A DNA stretch of 21,384 bases from positions 1 through 21,384 of the forward strand of contig CALTXP010000023.1 of NCBI GenBank assembly GCA_943913325.1, given 5' to 3'. Positions 1 to 7,473 of the stretch are shown one piece after another; position 1 is the first letter of the stretch, and the number at the start of each line of letters is the position of its first letter. The notes below the pieces were generated by a model. The model had not been told where the DNA came from and did not search any database. It was given only the letters and a program-made list of their open reading frames with translations. This stretch comes from an uncultured Anaerococcus sp. GTDB lineage: Bacteria; Bacillota; Clostridia; Tissierellales; Peptoniphilaceae. The position numbers and the translations under genes were made by a program.

Positions 1-82
1 AATATATATAAATTAATTTGATATAAGTAATAGATAAAAATCAGAAAATTTACAGGCTATAAATTAGATACTCTTTATTAAT

Positions 83-111
83 AATAAAAACCTCCAAGCT
101 GGACTTGGAGG
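83..111 (-). terminator. Intrinsic terminator after the peroxiredoxin gene
   Basis: On the minus strand an 8-bp perfect GC-rich stem (CTTGGAGG class sequence, plus positions 91-98 paired with 104-111) with a 5-base loop is followed by TTTTTATTAT. It begins 8 bases past the stop codon of the peroxiredoxin gene, which therefore ends its transcript here. Confidence 0.9.
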
Positions 112-118
112 TAAATTC

Positions 119-571
119 TTATAGATTTTCTAGTAGTTCTTCTATATCAGGTAATTGTGAAGGTTCATAAACTTTAACCCATTGGACCTTGCCGTCTTCA
201 TCAATTATAACATTTGCTCTTTGACTAGCTCCATTTTTTTCATTGAATAAACCATAAGCTTTCGTTACTTGTGCGTATGGGAAAAAGTCTGAAGCAATTT
301 TTACATTGTCTATACAAAGTATATCAGCCCATTTTTGCTTAGCTGGGTATGGGTCTATAGAAAGTCCTATAACAACTGTATCAGCTTTTTCTTGAATCCT
401 ATCGTAATTTCTTTCAAGACTCCTCATTTGGTCTGTACAAACAGATGTAAATGCCAATGGGTGCCATGATAAAATAACTTTTTTACCTTTTAAGTCTTCT
501 AGTTTTATGTCTTCTTTATTTTGATCTTTTAATTTAAAATCTGGTGCTAAATCACCAACTTTAACTGTCAT
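119..571 (-). CDS. Peroxiredoxin (AhpC/TSA-type, PrxQ/AhpE-like)
   Basis: A 150-residue thioredoxin-fold peroxidase that reduces hydrogen peroxide and organic hydroperoxides in the cytoplasm. The active-site motif PLAFTSVC (residues 38-45) places the peroxidatic cysteine at Cys45 with the conserved Pro38 and Thr42, and Arg118 is the likely partner arginine. The only other cysteine is Cys86, in the helix-3 region where some PrxQ proteins carry the resolving cysteine; whether it acts as such is an inference. The length is normal for the single-domain family. The ATG is preceded by AAAGGAG at a 7-base spacing. It is the last gene of a possible ridA-M20-peroxiredoxin run and is followed by a strong terminator. 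In an anaerobe such an enzyme would serve oxygen tolerance. The exact subfamily is not certain. Confidence 0.9.
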   Translation of the reverse strand: MTVKVGDLAPDFKLKDQNKEDIKLEDLKGKKVILSWHPLAFTSVCTDQMRSLERNYDRIQEKADTVVIGLSIDPYPAKQKWADILCIDNVKIASDFFPYAQVTKAYGLFNEKNGASQRANVIIDEDGKVQWVKVYEPSQLPDIEELLENL

Positions 572-615
572 AGCTATCTCCTTTATTAATTACTTCAATA
601 CTCTTATACCCAAAA

Positions 616-1806
616 TTAAGCTAGATAAACACTAGCAAATTTCACCATCGCTTTTATAGCTATAGCTATAGATTCTTCGTCAATATCAAAGTATTCATTA
701 TGATGCTCTGCACCTGATCCTAACTTATCATTCTTTGTTCCTACTAGGGCAAATATAGTTTTGGCAATTTTATTATAATCGGAAAAACTTTCTGAGCCAA
801 ACCATATAATATCTTCTTTTATAGAGTTTGGCATAATATCTTCACTAGCCCTTTTAGAAAGTTCAGATAGATCTTCATCATTTATAACAGGGTTATACTC
901 TACTCTTATATCATTAGCTATAAACTCACACTCATGGGCTTGAGCAGTTAGCTTACCGATCTTTTTAATTAAATCAACAGCTTTTTCTCCTTCTTTTCTA
1001 TCAAAAAATCTAATAGTCCCTGTAACCCTAACTTCATTTGGTATAACATTAGCAATTGTGCCACCATTAATAGATCCTAAACCAAGAGTAACTGTCTTTG
1101 TTACATCAAGTCTATTTACCCATGCACTTGCAAGGGAATTTATAATATTACTTGCTGCAAATATAGGACTTACTGACAAATCTGGTCTAGATCCATGTCC
1201 CCCCTTGCCCTTAACTGTAAAATCTACAATTCCAAATCCAGCCATAACAGGACCAGCATCTAATCCTATTTTTCCAGTTTCTAAAAATGATGCTAAATGA
1301 TTACCATATATGGCATCTATACCTTCATCTTTCAAAGCTTCTATCATAGGAGATATACCACTACCTATTTCTTCACCTTCTTCAAAAATAAAAATAATCT
1401 TACCATTTAATTTTTCTTTATTTTCCACTAGGATCTTCATTGAAGCTAAAAGAATTGTCATATGTCCATCATGACCACAAGCATGAAATACACCATCATT
1501 TTTAGACCTACAAACTCTTTTCCCATTTAGATTATTTTCATTTTCTAAAATTGGCAAAGCATCTATATCTGTTCTAAGTCCTAAAGTCTTTCCTCTATTT
1601 CCAGTATCGAGTATTGCATAAAATCCTGTTGCTGGAACTTCCTTTATATCAAGGCCTAATTTCTTTACCTGTTCTTTTAGAAACTTACTAGTTTCAAATT
1701 CCTTACTAGATAATTCTGGATTCTCATGTAAGTATCTCCTAGTATTTCTTAAATAATCATTTAACTTATCCAAATTTTTTATAATTTGTTGATTTTCTAT
1801 AGTCAT
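616..1806 (-). CDS. M20-family amidohydrolase/metallopeptidase
   Basis: A 396-residue zinc amidohydrolase of the aminoacylase/hippurate hydrolase branch of M20, expected to remove acyl groups from amino acids or cut small amide bonds in the cytoplasm. The metal-binding motif HACGHDGH (108-115, metal ligands Cys110 and His112), the acidic pair Glu145-Glu146 in EEGEE, His170, the dimerization-domain motif GKGGHGSRP (200-208) and the C-terminal AEHHNEYF (366-373) are all present, so the enzyme looks intact. The substrate cannot be read from sequence. The ATG has AGGAG 7 bases upstream. An intrinsic terminator ends only about 11 bases before the start, leaving no room for a promoter between them; expression must come from read-through or from a promoter hidden in ridA. 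Confidence 0.9.
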   Translation of the reverse strand: MTIENQQIIKNLDKLNDYLRNTRRYLHENPELSSKEFETSKFLKEQVKKLGLDIKEVPATGFYAILDTGNRGKTLGLRTDIDALPILENENNLNGKRVCRSKNDGVFHACGHDGHMTILLASMKILVENKEKLNGKIIFIFEEGEEIGSGISPMIEALKDEGIDAIYGNHLASFLETGKIGLDAGPVMAGFGIVDFTVKGKGGHGSRPDLSVSPIFAASNIINSLASAWVNRLDVTKTVTLGLGSINGGTIANVIPNEVRVTGTIRFFDRKEGEKAVDLIKKIGKLTAQAHECEFIANDIRVEYNPVINDEDLSELSKRASEDIMPNSIKEDIIWFGSESFSDYNKIAKTIFALVGTKNDKLGSGAEHHNEYFDIDEESIAIAIKAMVKFASVYLA

Positions 1807-1817
1807 AATTCTCCTAA

Positions 1818-1844
1818 TAAAAAAAGGCGGGATAAACCCACCTT
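1818..1844 (-). terminator. Intrinsic terminator between ridA and the M20 gene
   Basis: On the minus strand AAGGTGGG (1837-1844) pairs with CCCGCCTT (1824-1831), with one G-U pair and a 5-base loop, followed by a T-run at 1818-1825. It lies 22 bases after the ridA stop and ends just before the ribosome binding site of the next gene, so it may act as a partial terminator or attenuator. Confidence 0.8.
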
Positions 1845-1866
1845 GATTTTAATATTTAAAATTTAA

Positions 1867-2238
1867 TTATAAAGTTGCTATTGCTTCAATTTCTACTACT
1901 CCACCTAATGGAAGTGCTCCTACTTGAACAGCTGATCTTGCTGGTTTATGATCCCCGAAGAATTCTTTATATACTTCATTTACTGCTGCAAAATCGTTAA
2001 TATCAGATAGATAAACATTGCACTTTACAACCTTATCCATTGATGAACCTGCTTCTTCTAAAATAGCTTTTACATTTTCTAATGATTGTCTAGCTGCAGC
2101 AGAAATTTCTGTAATTAATTCTCCATTCTCTGGATTAAGTGATAATTGTCCAGATGTGAAAACAAATTGTTCTGTTCCTATAGCTTGAACATAAGGTCCT
2201 ACTGCTGCTGGTGCTTTATCAGTGTGAAATGCTTTCAT
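1867..2238 (-). CDS. ridA: RidA family enamine/imine deaminase
   Basis: A 123-residue YjgF/YER057c/UK114 protein. RidA hydrolyses reactive 2-aminoacrylate and related imines released by PLP enzymes such as serine/threonine dehydratase, protecting other PLP enzymes; it works as a cytosolic trimer. Family hallmarks are GPYVQAI (14-20), FTSGQL (27-32), Cys73, and the signature PARSAVQVGALPLGGVVEIE (99-118), which contains the catalytic Arg101 that binds the substrate carboxylate and Glu116/Glu118 near the active site. Length is typical. The ATG has GGAG 7 bases upstream. It follows the M15 gene by 59 bases and precedes an M20 amidohydrolase, so an amino-acid catabolism role is plausible but unproven. 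Confidence 0.95.
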   Translation of the reverse strand: MKAFHTDKAPAAVGPYVQAIGTEQFVFTSGQLSLNPENGELITEISAAARQSLENVKAILEEAGSSMDKVVKCNVYLSDINDFAAVNEVYKEFFGDHKPARSAVQVGALPLGGVVEIEAIATL

Positions 2239-2266
2239 ATTAATCTCCTTTTATTTTAGTCATAAT

Positions 2267-2297
2267 ATTATCTTACTTTAAATAAATTCTATGTAAA
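2267..2297 (-). promoter_or_regulatory. Weak candidate promoter for ridA
   Basis: The minus strand shows TTTACA (2292-2297) and GATAAT (2267-2272), each one base from consensus, but the 19-base spacer is longer than the usual 17. It sits directly after the M15 stop codon. Tentative. Confidence 0.3.
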
Positions 2298-3302
2298 TTA
2301 TTTAAGTTTTAAATATTCTTCTAATGTAAGATCATTTTCGTATATTTCTTTGGCATTTTCTACACCTACAAATCTAAAATGCCAAGATTGTGCCTCATGA
2401 CCGGTTTTATCTTCTTTTCCCTTTGGATAGCGTTCTATGAATCCATACTTATACGCATTTTTTGATAACCATTCGTATTGGGCAGTTTTTTCAAATTTAT
2501 CGTTATATTTACTACCTTCTGTAAAAAAATCGAAAGCTTGGCCTGTTTGATGTTCATTTTCACCAGGAATAGAGCTATCTACTTCGTTAGCATCATGCAT
2601 TCTTTTTTCAAGATCATATCCTCTATAATCTGAGGCAATCTTAATATCTAATCCATCTCTAGCCATATCTTGTCTCATTGTCTCAAAAGATCTTCTTGCT
2701 GTCCTATCCACTCCTGGATTAAAGTCAGCTGGAAGTGGATAATCTTTACTAACATAACATAAGCCATTAACGATTTTTATTTGTTTATCATCATCTAGCT
2801 TTTTTAGGCCAAATTTATTTACATAATAATAGTCATCATCAATCTTAATTTTAGAAAATCCATTCTCAGTTCCATAATATGGTATATATGATCCCTTTGT
2901 TATATACTTTTCAGTCTTTGAAAAATCATTAGGATATTGATAAGCATATTGTGTTTGCGCACACAAAACATATGATATAAGTTTATCTTGATATTTATCA
3001 TCTTTTATTGCGTGAGATTTATCTATATTTGCACTATCAAAACCTGCTTTGGTAGCTACATGAATTTTATCATTTGTTTCTTCTTTTGTTTCTTTTTCTA
3101 GTTCACTAAAATTACCAGCAGCTTGCCTATATTCTGACGGTCTTGTAATCTTAAAATCATCGTTATTATCCTTAATTCCAAAATTAAATATAGCTGCAGC
3201 GGCTACTATAGTTAGAGCTGATCCTCTAAAGATTTTCTTATTTTTTGCTTTTCTTTTACGTTCTTTCTTTCTCTTTTTTTCTCTGATACCTTTGTTAGAC
3301 AT
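2298..3302 (-). CDS. VanY-like M15 D-Ala-D-Ala carboxypeptidase homologue, membrane anchored
   Basis: A 334-residue protein with a very basic N-terminus (1-25), one membrane segment (about 28-43), a linker, an SH3-like stretch (about 115-170) and a C-terminal M15B/VanY domain (about 180-334). Such enzymes trim the terminal D-Ala of peptidoglycan stems outside the membrane. The zinc motif is visible as ENEHQTGQAFD (248-258, ligands His251 and Asp258) and SWHFRFVG (306-313, ligand His308). In the usual ExWH motif the glutamate acts as catalytic base; here that position is Gln305 (AQSWH), although Glu303 is two residues away. The protein may thus be altered or inactive as a carboxypeptidase. The ribosome binding site is a modest AGGAA. 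An extended -10 promoter candidate lies about 120 bases upstream. Confidence 0.85.
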   Translation of the reverse strand: MSNKGIREKKRKKERKRKAKNKKIFRGSALTIVAAAAIFNFGIKDNNDDFKITRPSEYRQAAGNFSELEKETKEETNDKIHVATKAGFDSANIDKSHAIKDDKYQDKLISYVLCAQTQYAYQYPNDFSKTEKYITKGSYIPYYGTENGFSKIKIDDDYYYVNKFGLKKLDDDKQIKIVNGLCYVSKDYPLPADFNPGVDRTARRSFETMRQDMARDGLDIKIASDYRGYDLEKRMHDANEVDSSIPGENEHQTGQAFDFFTEGSKYNDKFEKTAQYEWLSKNAYKYGFIERYPKGKEDKTGHEAQSWHFRFVGVENAKEIYENDLTLEEYLKLK

Positions 3303-3362
3303 AAAAATTCCTATTCATTTATTTCAATAATATAGTTGTACTTACTGTGGGAAAATAAAGCT

Positions 3363-3401
3363 TTCATCTTAAAATATATTTCAATTTTAAATATAGATGA
3401 A
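3363..3401 (-). other. AT-rich hairpin in the leader of the M15 gene
   Basis: TTCATCT and AGATGAA form a perfect 7-bp stem around an AT-rich interior that can pair further. It falls between the candidate promoter at 3421 and the start codon at 3302, so it would be in the 5' UTR. No U-run follows in the right place for a clear terminator. Function unknown. Confidence 0.35.
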
Positions 3402-3420
3402 TCTTTTATCACTTAATTAC

Positions 3421-3429
3421 ATTATAGCA
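3421..3429 (-). promoter_or_regulatory. Extended -10 promoter candidate for the M15 gene
   Basis: The minus strand reads TGCTATAAT, a perfect -10 hexamer with the TG extension. A -35 match is poor (TGTTAA-like at about 17 bases). It would give a 5' UTR of about 110 bases. The rest of the 332-base gap 3303-3634 contains the leader hairpin and a palindromic element, and no gene. Confidence 0.5.
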
Positions 3430-3486
3430 TTCTTTAGAAGAAATTAACAGGGTATAAACTTAGAATTTACTTATTTTTATAAAAGA

Positions 3487-3634
3487 AAACTGTTGCAGAA
3501 TGAATAACAGTCCTAAAGCAATAGAAGAACTCCTACGAAAATTTTGTATTAACTATCAATTATCTATGCAAAATTTTTCCTAAGAGAATTTTCTAATGAT
3601 GGGACAATAATTATTCATAGTTTTGCAACAGCCC
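3487..3634. repeat. Long imperfect palindrome, MITE-like or collapsed IS element
   Basis: The ends are inverted copies: CTGTTGCAGAATGAATAAC from 3490 on the plus strand matches CTGTTGCAAAACTATGAATA read from 3631 on the minus strand, with two 2-base gaps. Further inside, CTCCTACGAAAATTTTG (3530-3546) mirrors CTCTTAGGAAAAATTTTG (read from 3586), so nearly the whole 145 bases folds on itself. The GGGGCTGTTGCAAA end resembles the terminal repeats of several IS families whose ends contain CTGTTGCAAA (for example the IS6 group); assignment to any family is an inference. No transposase is present and I see no target duplication. Its right end lies against the TAG stop of ppk, so the ppk transcript would end in this hairpin. 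Confidence 0.65.
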
Positions 3635-5812
3635 CTAAATAATTCTTTGGAAATAATTTTTCTCTTTTACTAATTTTTTTCTTTCTTCGCTCATTATCTC
3701 TTCATTGCGTCTTTTATTTTTATTAACTACTTTTTGCAATGATTTAGCTTCTTTGGCTTCAATAGTACGCTTTTTAGCATCCTCAACAAGTCTTAATTGG
3801 GCATCAATATTATGAAGATTTTGAACTTTTGTATATTCTCCATTTGGAAGTAATCTTCTAATCTTTACATCATCTGATAACATTACATCCATAAATTCTA
3901 ATATGCGATTTTTAATATATTCATCATAAATTGGAACTGCAACTTCCATCCTATTTCTTATATTTCTTGTCATGAAGTCAGCAGAAGAAATATATAATTT
4001 ACAATTATCAGCTCTACCAAATTGATAGACTCTATGATGCTCTAGATATCTTCCTACAAGAGAGTATACTTGTATATTTTCTGTGCGATCTTTAATACCT
4101 GGAAGTATACAACATATACCTCTTACAAGCATTACTATCTCAACACCTTCATTAGATGCTTCAGATAATTTATCTATTAGCTTTCTATCTGATATAGAAT
4201 TAAGCTTTAATCTTATATAACCCTCTCCACTATTTCTTTGAATTTCAATTTGTTCATTTATTAATTCATCAAGTCCTTCTTGCATAGATTTAGGACTAAC
4301 AAGTAGATTGTTATAAGTACCTTCTAAGTTACCTAACATTATATTATCAAATAAGTCTTTAGCATCTTGACCTATTGCCTCATTTGATGTCATCAGAGAA
4401 AAGTCAGTATAAAGCTTAGCTGTCTTTTCGTTATAATTGCCAGTAGCTACTTGACTAATATAATTAATATTACCATTATCATCAACTCTTGTTATCAAAC
4501 ATACTTTTGAGTGAGTTTTATAATTATCAAATCCATATAAAATTTTACATCCCGCGTCTTCTAACTTTGATGACCATAATATATTATTATCTTCATCAAA
4601 CCTCGCACGTAGCTCCATAAGGACAATTACGTCTTTGCCATTTTCACTTGCTTTTATAAGCGCTTTTGCAATTTTACTATCACTTGCGATTCTGTATAGG
4701 GTTATCTTTATAGATACGACATTTGGATCATCAGCCGCTTGTTCAAGAAGTCTTATAACTGGGTCCATAGATTCATAAGGATATGAGAGTATAATATCTT
4801 TTTTATTAATTTGATCGACCATTTTTTTATTATCATCGACCATAACTGATTGTTGCGGATAAAATGGTTCGTAAGTATGCTTTGCTATTATGTTTTCTGG
4901 CAGATCATCTACTAGGCCAAATAAAAATCCTGCCTGCATTAATGACTTAGTTACAAATATATTTTCTTTATCAAGATCAAACTGAGCTGTCAAAAATTTT
5001 ATAGTATCATCATCAAGATCCGTGTCAACTTCTAGCCTTACTGGATGAAGTCTCTTTCTTTTCTTCAGCTTGCCTTTCATATAGTCTCTAAAGTCTTGAT
5101 CTACATCATAGTCATCGTCATCATAGCTTATATCAGTATTACGAGTTAAAGATATAATATATTTATTTTCTACGCTATATCCTTCAAAAACTTGATCCCC
5201 AAACTCTTTAATTATATCTTCTATAAATACAAAACTTGTATCATTTATCTTTAAATATCTTTTAATCTTATCTGGAACTTGTATCAAGCCTACATGTTTA
5301 CTTTCATTTTCATTATTAGTAACTAATGAAAATACTCCATATAATGCAAGATTTGGCAATCTTGGAAATGGATGAACCCTATCTACAACTTGAAAATTTA
5401 AAATAGGTTCTATCTTAGTATTAAAATAATACTGAACATATTTTTTATCTTTCTCATTTAACTCAGATACTTTAAGTAAATTTATACCATTTACCTTTAA
5501 TTCATCTACAATTTGGTTATACACTTGGTCTTTTCTACGGTATAAATCTAAGCATTCACGAAGTATAGCTTCAATTTGTTCATCACTTGTAAGACCTGAC
5601 TTATTATCGATAGGTTTTTTCTTTAAATTTTTAAAGTCCGTTAAACTTCCAACTCTTACCATAAAGAACTCTTCAAGATTGGTATCAAATATTGAGAAAA
5701 ATTTTAATCTTTCAAGAGCTTCTACGTCTTTATCATTAGCTTCTTCTAGAACTCTCTGGTCAAACTTTAGCCAAGATAGCTCTCTATTTTGAGTAAAAGA
5801 TATATCATGCAT
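3635..5812 (-). CDS. ppk1: Polyphosphate kinase 1
   Basis: A 725-residue PPK1, which reversibly polymerizes the gamma-phosphate of ATP into polyphosphate. The N-terminal helical domain opens with NRELSWLKFDQRVLEEA (9-25); HPFPRLPN (147-154) marks the head domain; the two catalytic phospholipase-D-like domains carry the autophosphorylated histidine in YKTHSKV (His434) and the second essential histidine in LEHHRVY (His592). ATGNYNEKTAKLYTD (456-470) is also typical. The protein is somewhat longer than the E. coli enzyme (688), because of a charged, lysine-rich tail from about 680 on. The ATG lies 2 bases after the ppx stop, with GGAAGG upstream, so the two opposing polyphosphate enzymes are translated from one message. 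The TAG stop abuts a palindromic element. Confidence 0.97.
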   Translation of the reverse strand: MHDISFTQNRELSWLKFDQRVLEEANDKDVEALERLKFFSIFDTNLEEFFMVRVGSLTDFKNLKKKPIDNKSGLTSDEQIEAILRECLDLYRRKDQVYNQIVDELKVNGINLLKVSELNEKDKKYVQYYFNTKIEPILNFQVVDRVHPFPRLPNLALYGVFSLVTNNENESKHVGLIQVPDKIKRYLKINDTSFVFIEDIIKEFGDQVFEGYSVENKYIISLTRNTDISYDDDDYDVDQDFRDYMKGKLKKRKRLHPVRLEVDTDLDDDTIKFLTAQFDLDKENIFVTKSLMQAGFLFGLVDDLPENIIAKHTYEPFYPQQSVMVDDNKKMVDQINKKDIILSYPYESMDPVIRLLEQAADDPNVVSIKITLYRIASDSKIAKALIKASENGKDVIVLMELRARFDEDNNILWSSKLEDAGCKILYGFDNYKTHSKVCLITRVDDNGNINYISQVATGNYNEKTAKLYTDFSLMTSNEAIGQDAKDLFDNIMLGNLEGTYNNLLVSPKSMQEGLDELINEQIEIQRNSGEGYIRLKLNSISDRKLIDKLSEASNEGVEIVMLVRGICCILPGIKDRTENIQVYSLVGRYLEHHRVYQFGRADNCKLYISSADFMTRNIRNRMEVAVPIYDEYIKNRILEFMDVMLSDDVKIRRLLPNGEYTKVQNLHNIDAQLRLVEDAKKRTIEAKEAKSLQKVVNKNKRRNEEIMSEERKKLVKEKNYFQRII

Positions 5813-5814
5813 GA

Positions 5815-6723
5815 TTAATTATTCCTTCCTAAAAGTTTACTATATACATACCCTTCTCTTACCCCAGTTTGACTAATACTAATTTTTTCGCAATAAAAAT
5901 ATTTACACAAGCGATTAAGTATTACCATACCAGGTAATAATGTATGTACCCTATCAGGCTTAACTGCAAGTATAGAATCTAATATTTTTCTTGGATCTTT
6001 ATCAATAATATCTTTTACCATGCTATTAAATTTACTAGCATCCATAACAGTATTTGATGAGTCTAAATCATAATATTCATTATAATACTTAAGGCTAGCT
6101 CTGGCGGATCCACCTACTGCACATAATAGATCATGATCTTCTCTATACATCTTGCTTGATTCTAGTAAGCCTTTTACTTCACTATCAATTTCTTTTTTTT
6201 CATCTTTACTAACAAATAAGCTACTTACATAGTCATTGAAGGCAGAAAGAGATCCTATATTTAATGATGTTGATTTTATCACCTTACTTTGTTCAATAAT
6301 TACTACTTCCGAAGATCCACCACCTACATCTGTAAGAACACCTCTAGAAACATCTACTGATGAGCTAGCACCTATAAAAGAAAGTTTCGCTTCCTCTTCT
6401 CCGCTTATAATTTCAATATTTAAGTCTAGTTCATCCTTTACTCTTTTAAGTATTTCTGTCCTATTTGCGGCATCTCTTATAGTTGATGTTGCAAAAGGAT
6501 GGAGCTCATCTATGTCCCCAAAATTATCTACAACCAGCTTAAATTTTCTAAGAGTGTTAATAAGTCTTTCTATTCCTTTTTCAGATAAAGAACCATTATC
6601 TACATAAGACCTTAATGATGCTTGCTCTTTTTCATTAAAAAGATTAATCACATTTTCATCAGAAACTTTATAAACAGAAAGTCTCACTGTGTTCGAACCA
6701 ATATCTATTACTGCGTAAATCAA
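5815..6723 (-). CDS. ppx: Ppx/GppA family exopolyphosphatase
   Basis: A 302-residue member of the ASKHA-fold Ppx/GppA family, which releases phosphate from polyphosphate ends or hydrolyses pppGpp. The phosphate-1 motif DIGSNTVRLSVY (7-18), the SGEEEAKLSF segment (107-116) with the catalytic glutamate, and the phosphate-2 motif TDVGGGSSE (131-139) are intact. It is the short form without a C-terminal HD-like domain. The start codon is TTG: the frame begins immediately after the murI TAA with no gap, and AGGAG inside the end of murI lies at a proper 6-base spacing. Its pairing with ppk favours polyphosphate over pppGpp as substrate, though both remain possible. Confidence 0.93.
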   Translation of the reverse strand: MIYAVIDIGSNTVRLSVYKVSDENVINLFNEKEQASLRSYVDNGSLSEKGIERLINTLRKFKLVVDNFGDIDELHPFATSTIRDAANRTEILKRVKDELDLNIEIISGEEEAKLSFIGASSSVDVSRGVLTDVGGGSSEVVIIEQSKVIKSTSLNIGSLSAFNDYVSSLFVSKDEKKEIDSEVKGLLESSKMYREDHDLLCAVGGSARASLKYYNEYYDLDSSNTVMDASKFNSMVKDIIDKDPRKILDSILAVKPDRVHTLLPGMVILNRLCKYFYCEKISISQTGVREGYVYSKLLGRNN

Positions 6724-7473
6724 TTATATCTCCTTTAATTTTAAGCTGTAGTCAGTATCTATAAATTTATCTATAATAATTTTAGTAGAATCATTTATTT
6801 CTGTAAAGAATATATCTATATTATTCTTCTCAGTCTCATCAAAATTAACCTCACTAGCCAGATAAGTTGCTGGGTTAATTATATTTGCATCATAAGTTAA
6901 GTTCTTTTTTATTGCCTCTTTTATAATAGGGTAATGAGTACAAGCTAAAATTAGATTAGGTATCTTTTTTTCATTAGCTATTGATAGATATCTTTTTAAA
7001 TTATCATCAATTTCATTTCCTTCTATTATTCCTTCTTCTATAAGAGGAACTAAATTCCTAGCTGATACTTCATAAACTTTTGATTTACCAGGAGTTTCTA
7101 AATAGTGTTTATAATAATGACTATTTACAGTAGCCTCTGTTCCTAGGACCATAAAGTCTCCCGAGTATTTACTTGCATGCTTTATCCCATAAATTGGAAT
7201 TGGATAAAACTTCTTCTTATATTTTTCACTTAGATAATCCGTAGCTATAACAGATATAGTATTACAAGCTATAACATACTCATCTATATTATACTCTTCT
7301 AAAAAGTTAACTATCTGATCAGCGAACTTTATAATTTCATCTTTGTTGCGCGAACCGTAAGGCGCTCTTTTTGAATCTCCAAGATAAAAATAATTTGCAT
7401 TCTTTTTCTTAATAAGTTCACTTAATACGCTAAGACCACCCAGTCCTGTATCAAAAACTCCTATATTAGTCAT
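6724..7473 (-). CDS. murI: Glutamate racemase
   Basis: A 249-residue cofactor-independent racemase making D-glutamate for peptidoglycan stems. The two catalytic cysteines are Cys70 in IACNTISV and Cys178 in ILACTHYP, and the family openings GVFDTGLGGLSVL (5-17) and LGDSKRAPYGSR (31-42) are present. Length is a little short of the usual 260-270 but no motif is missing. The ATG overlaps the end of ispE by 8 bases (ATGACTAA), and the stop is directly followed by the TTG of ppx, so translation is coupled along the group. Cytoplasmic. Confidence 0.95.
   Translation of the reverse strand: MTNIGVFDTGLGGLSVLSELIKKKNANYFYLGDSKRAPYGSRNKDEIIKFADQIVNFLEEYNIDEYVIACNTISVIATDYLSEKYKKKFYPIPIYGIKHASKYSGDFMVLGTEATVNSHYYKHYLETPGKSKVYEVSARNLVPLIEEGIIEGNEIDDNLKRYLSIANEKKIPNLILACTHYPIIKEAIKKNLTYDANIINPATYLASEVNFDETEKNNIDIFFTEINDSTKIIIDKFIDTDYSLKLKEI

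Noticed and set aside
3480..3645. Target-site duplication around the palindrome
   Set aside because: The flanks (aaaagaaaa and taaataattc) share no convincing direct repeat, so transposition is not directly shown.
6236..6607. Long open frame on the plus strand opposite ppx, and similar ones opposite the M20, ispE, ABC ATPase, argG and symporter genes
   Set aside because: They mirror clear genes, lack ribosome binding sites and resemble no protein family.
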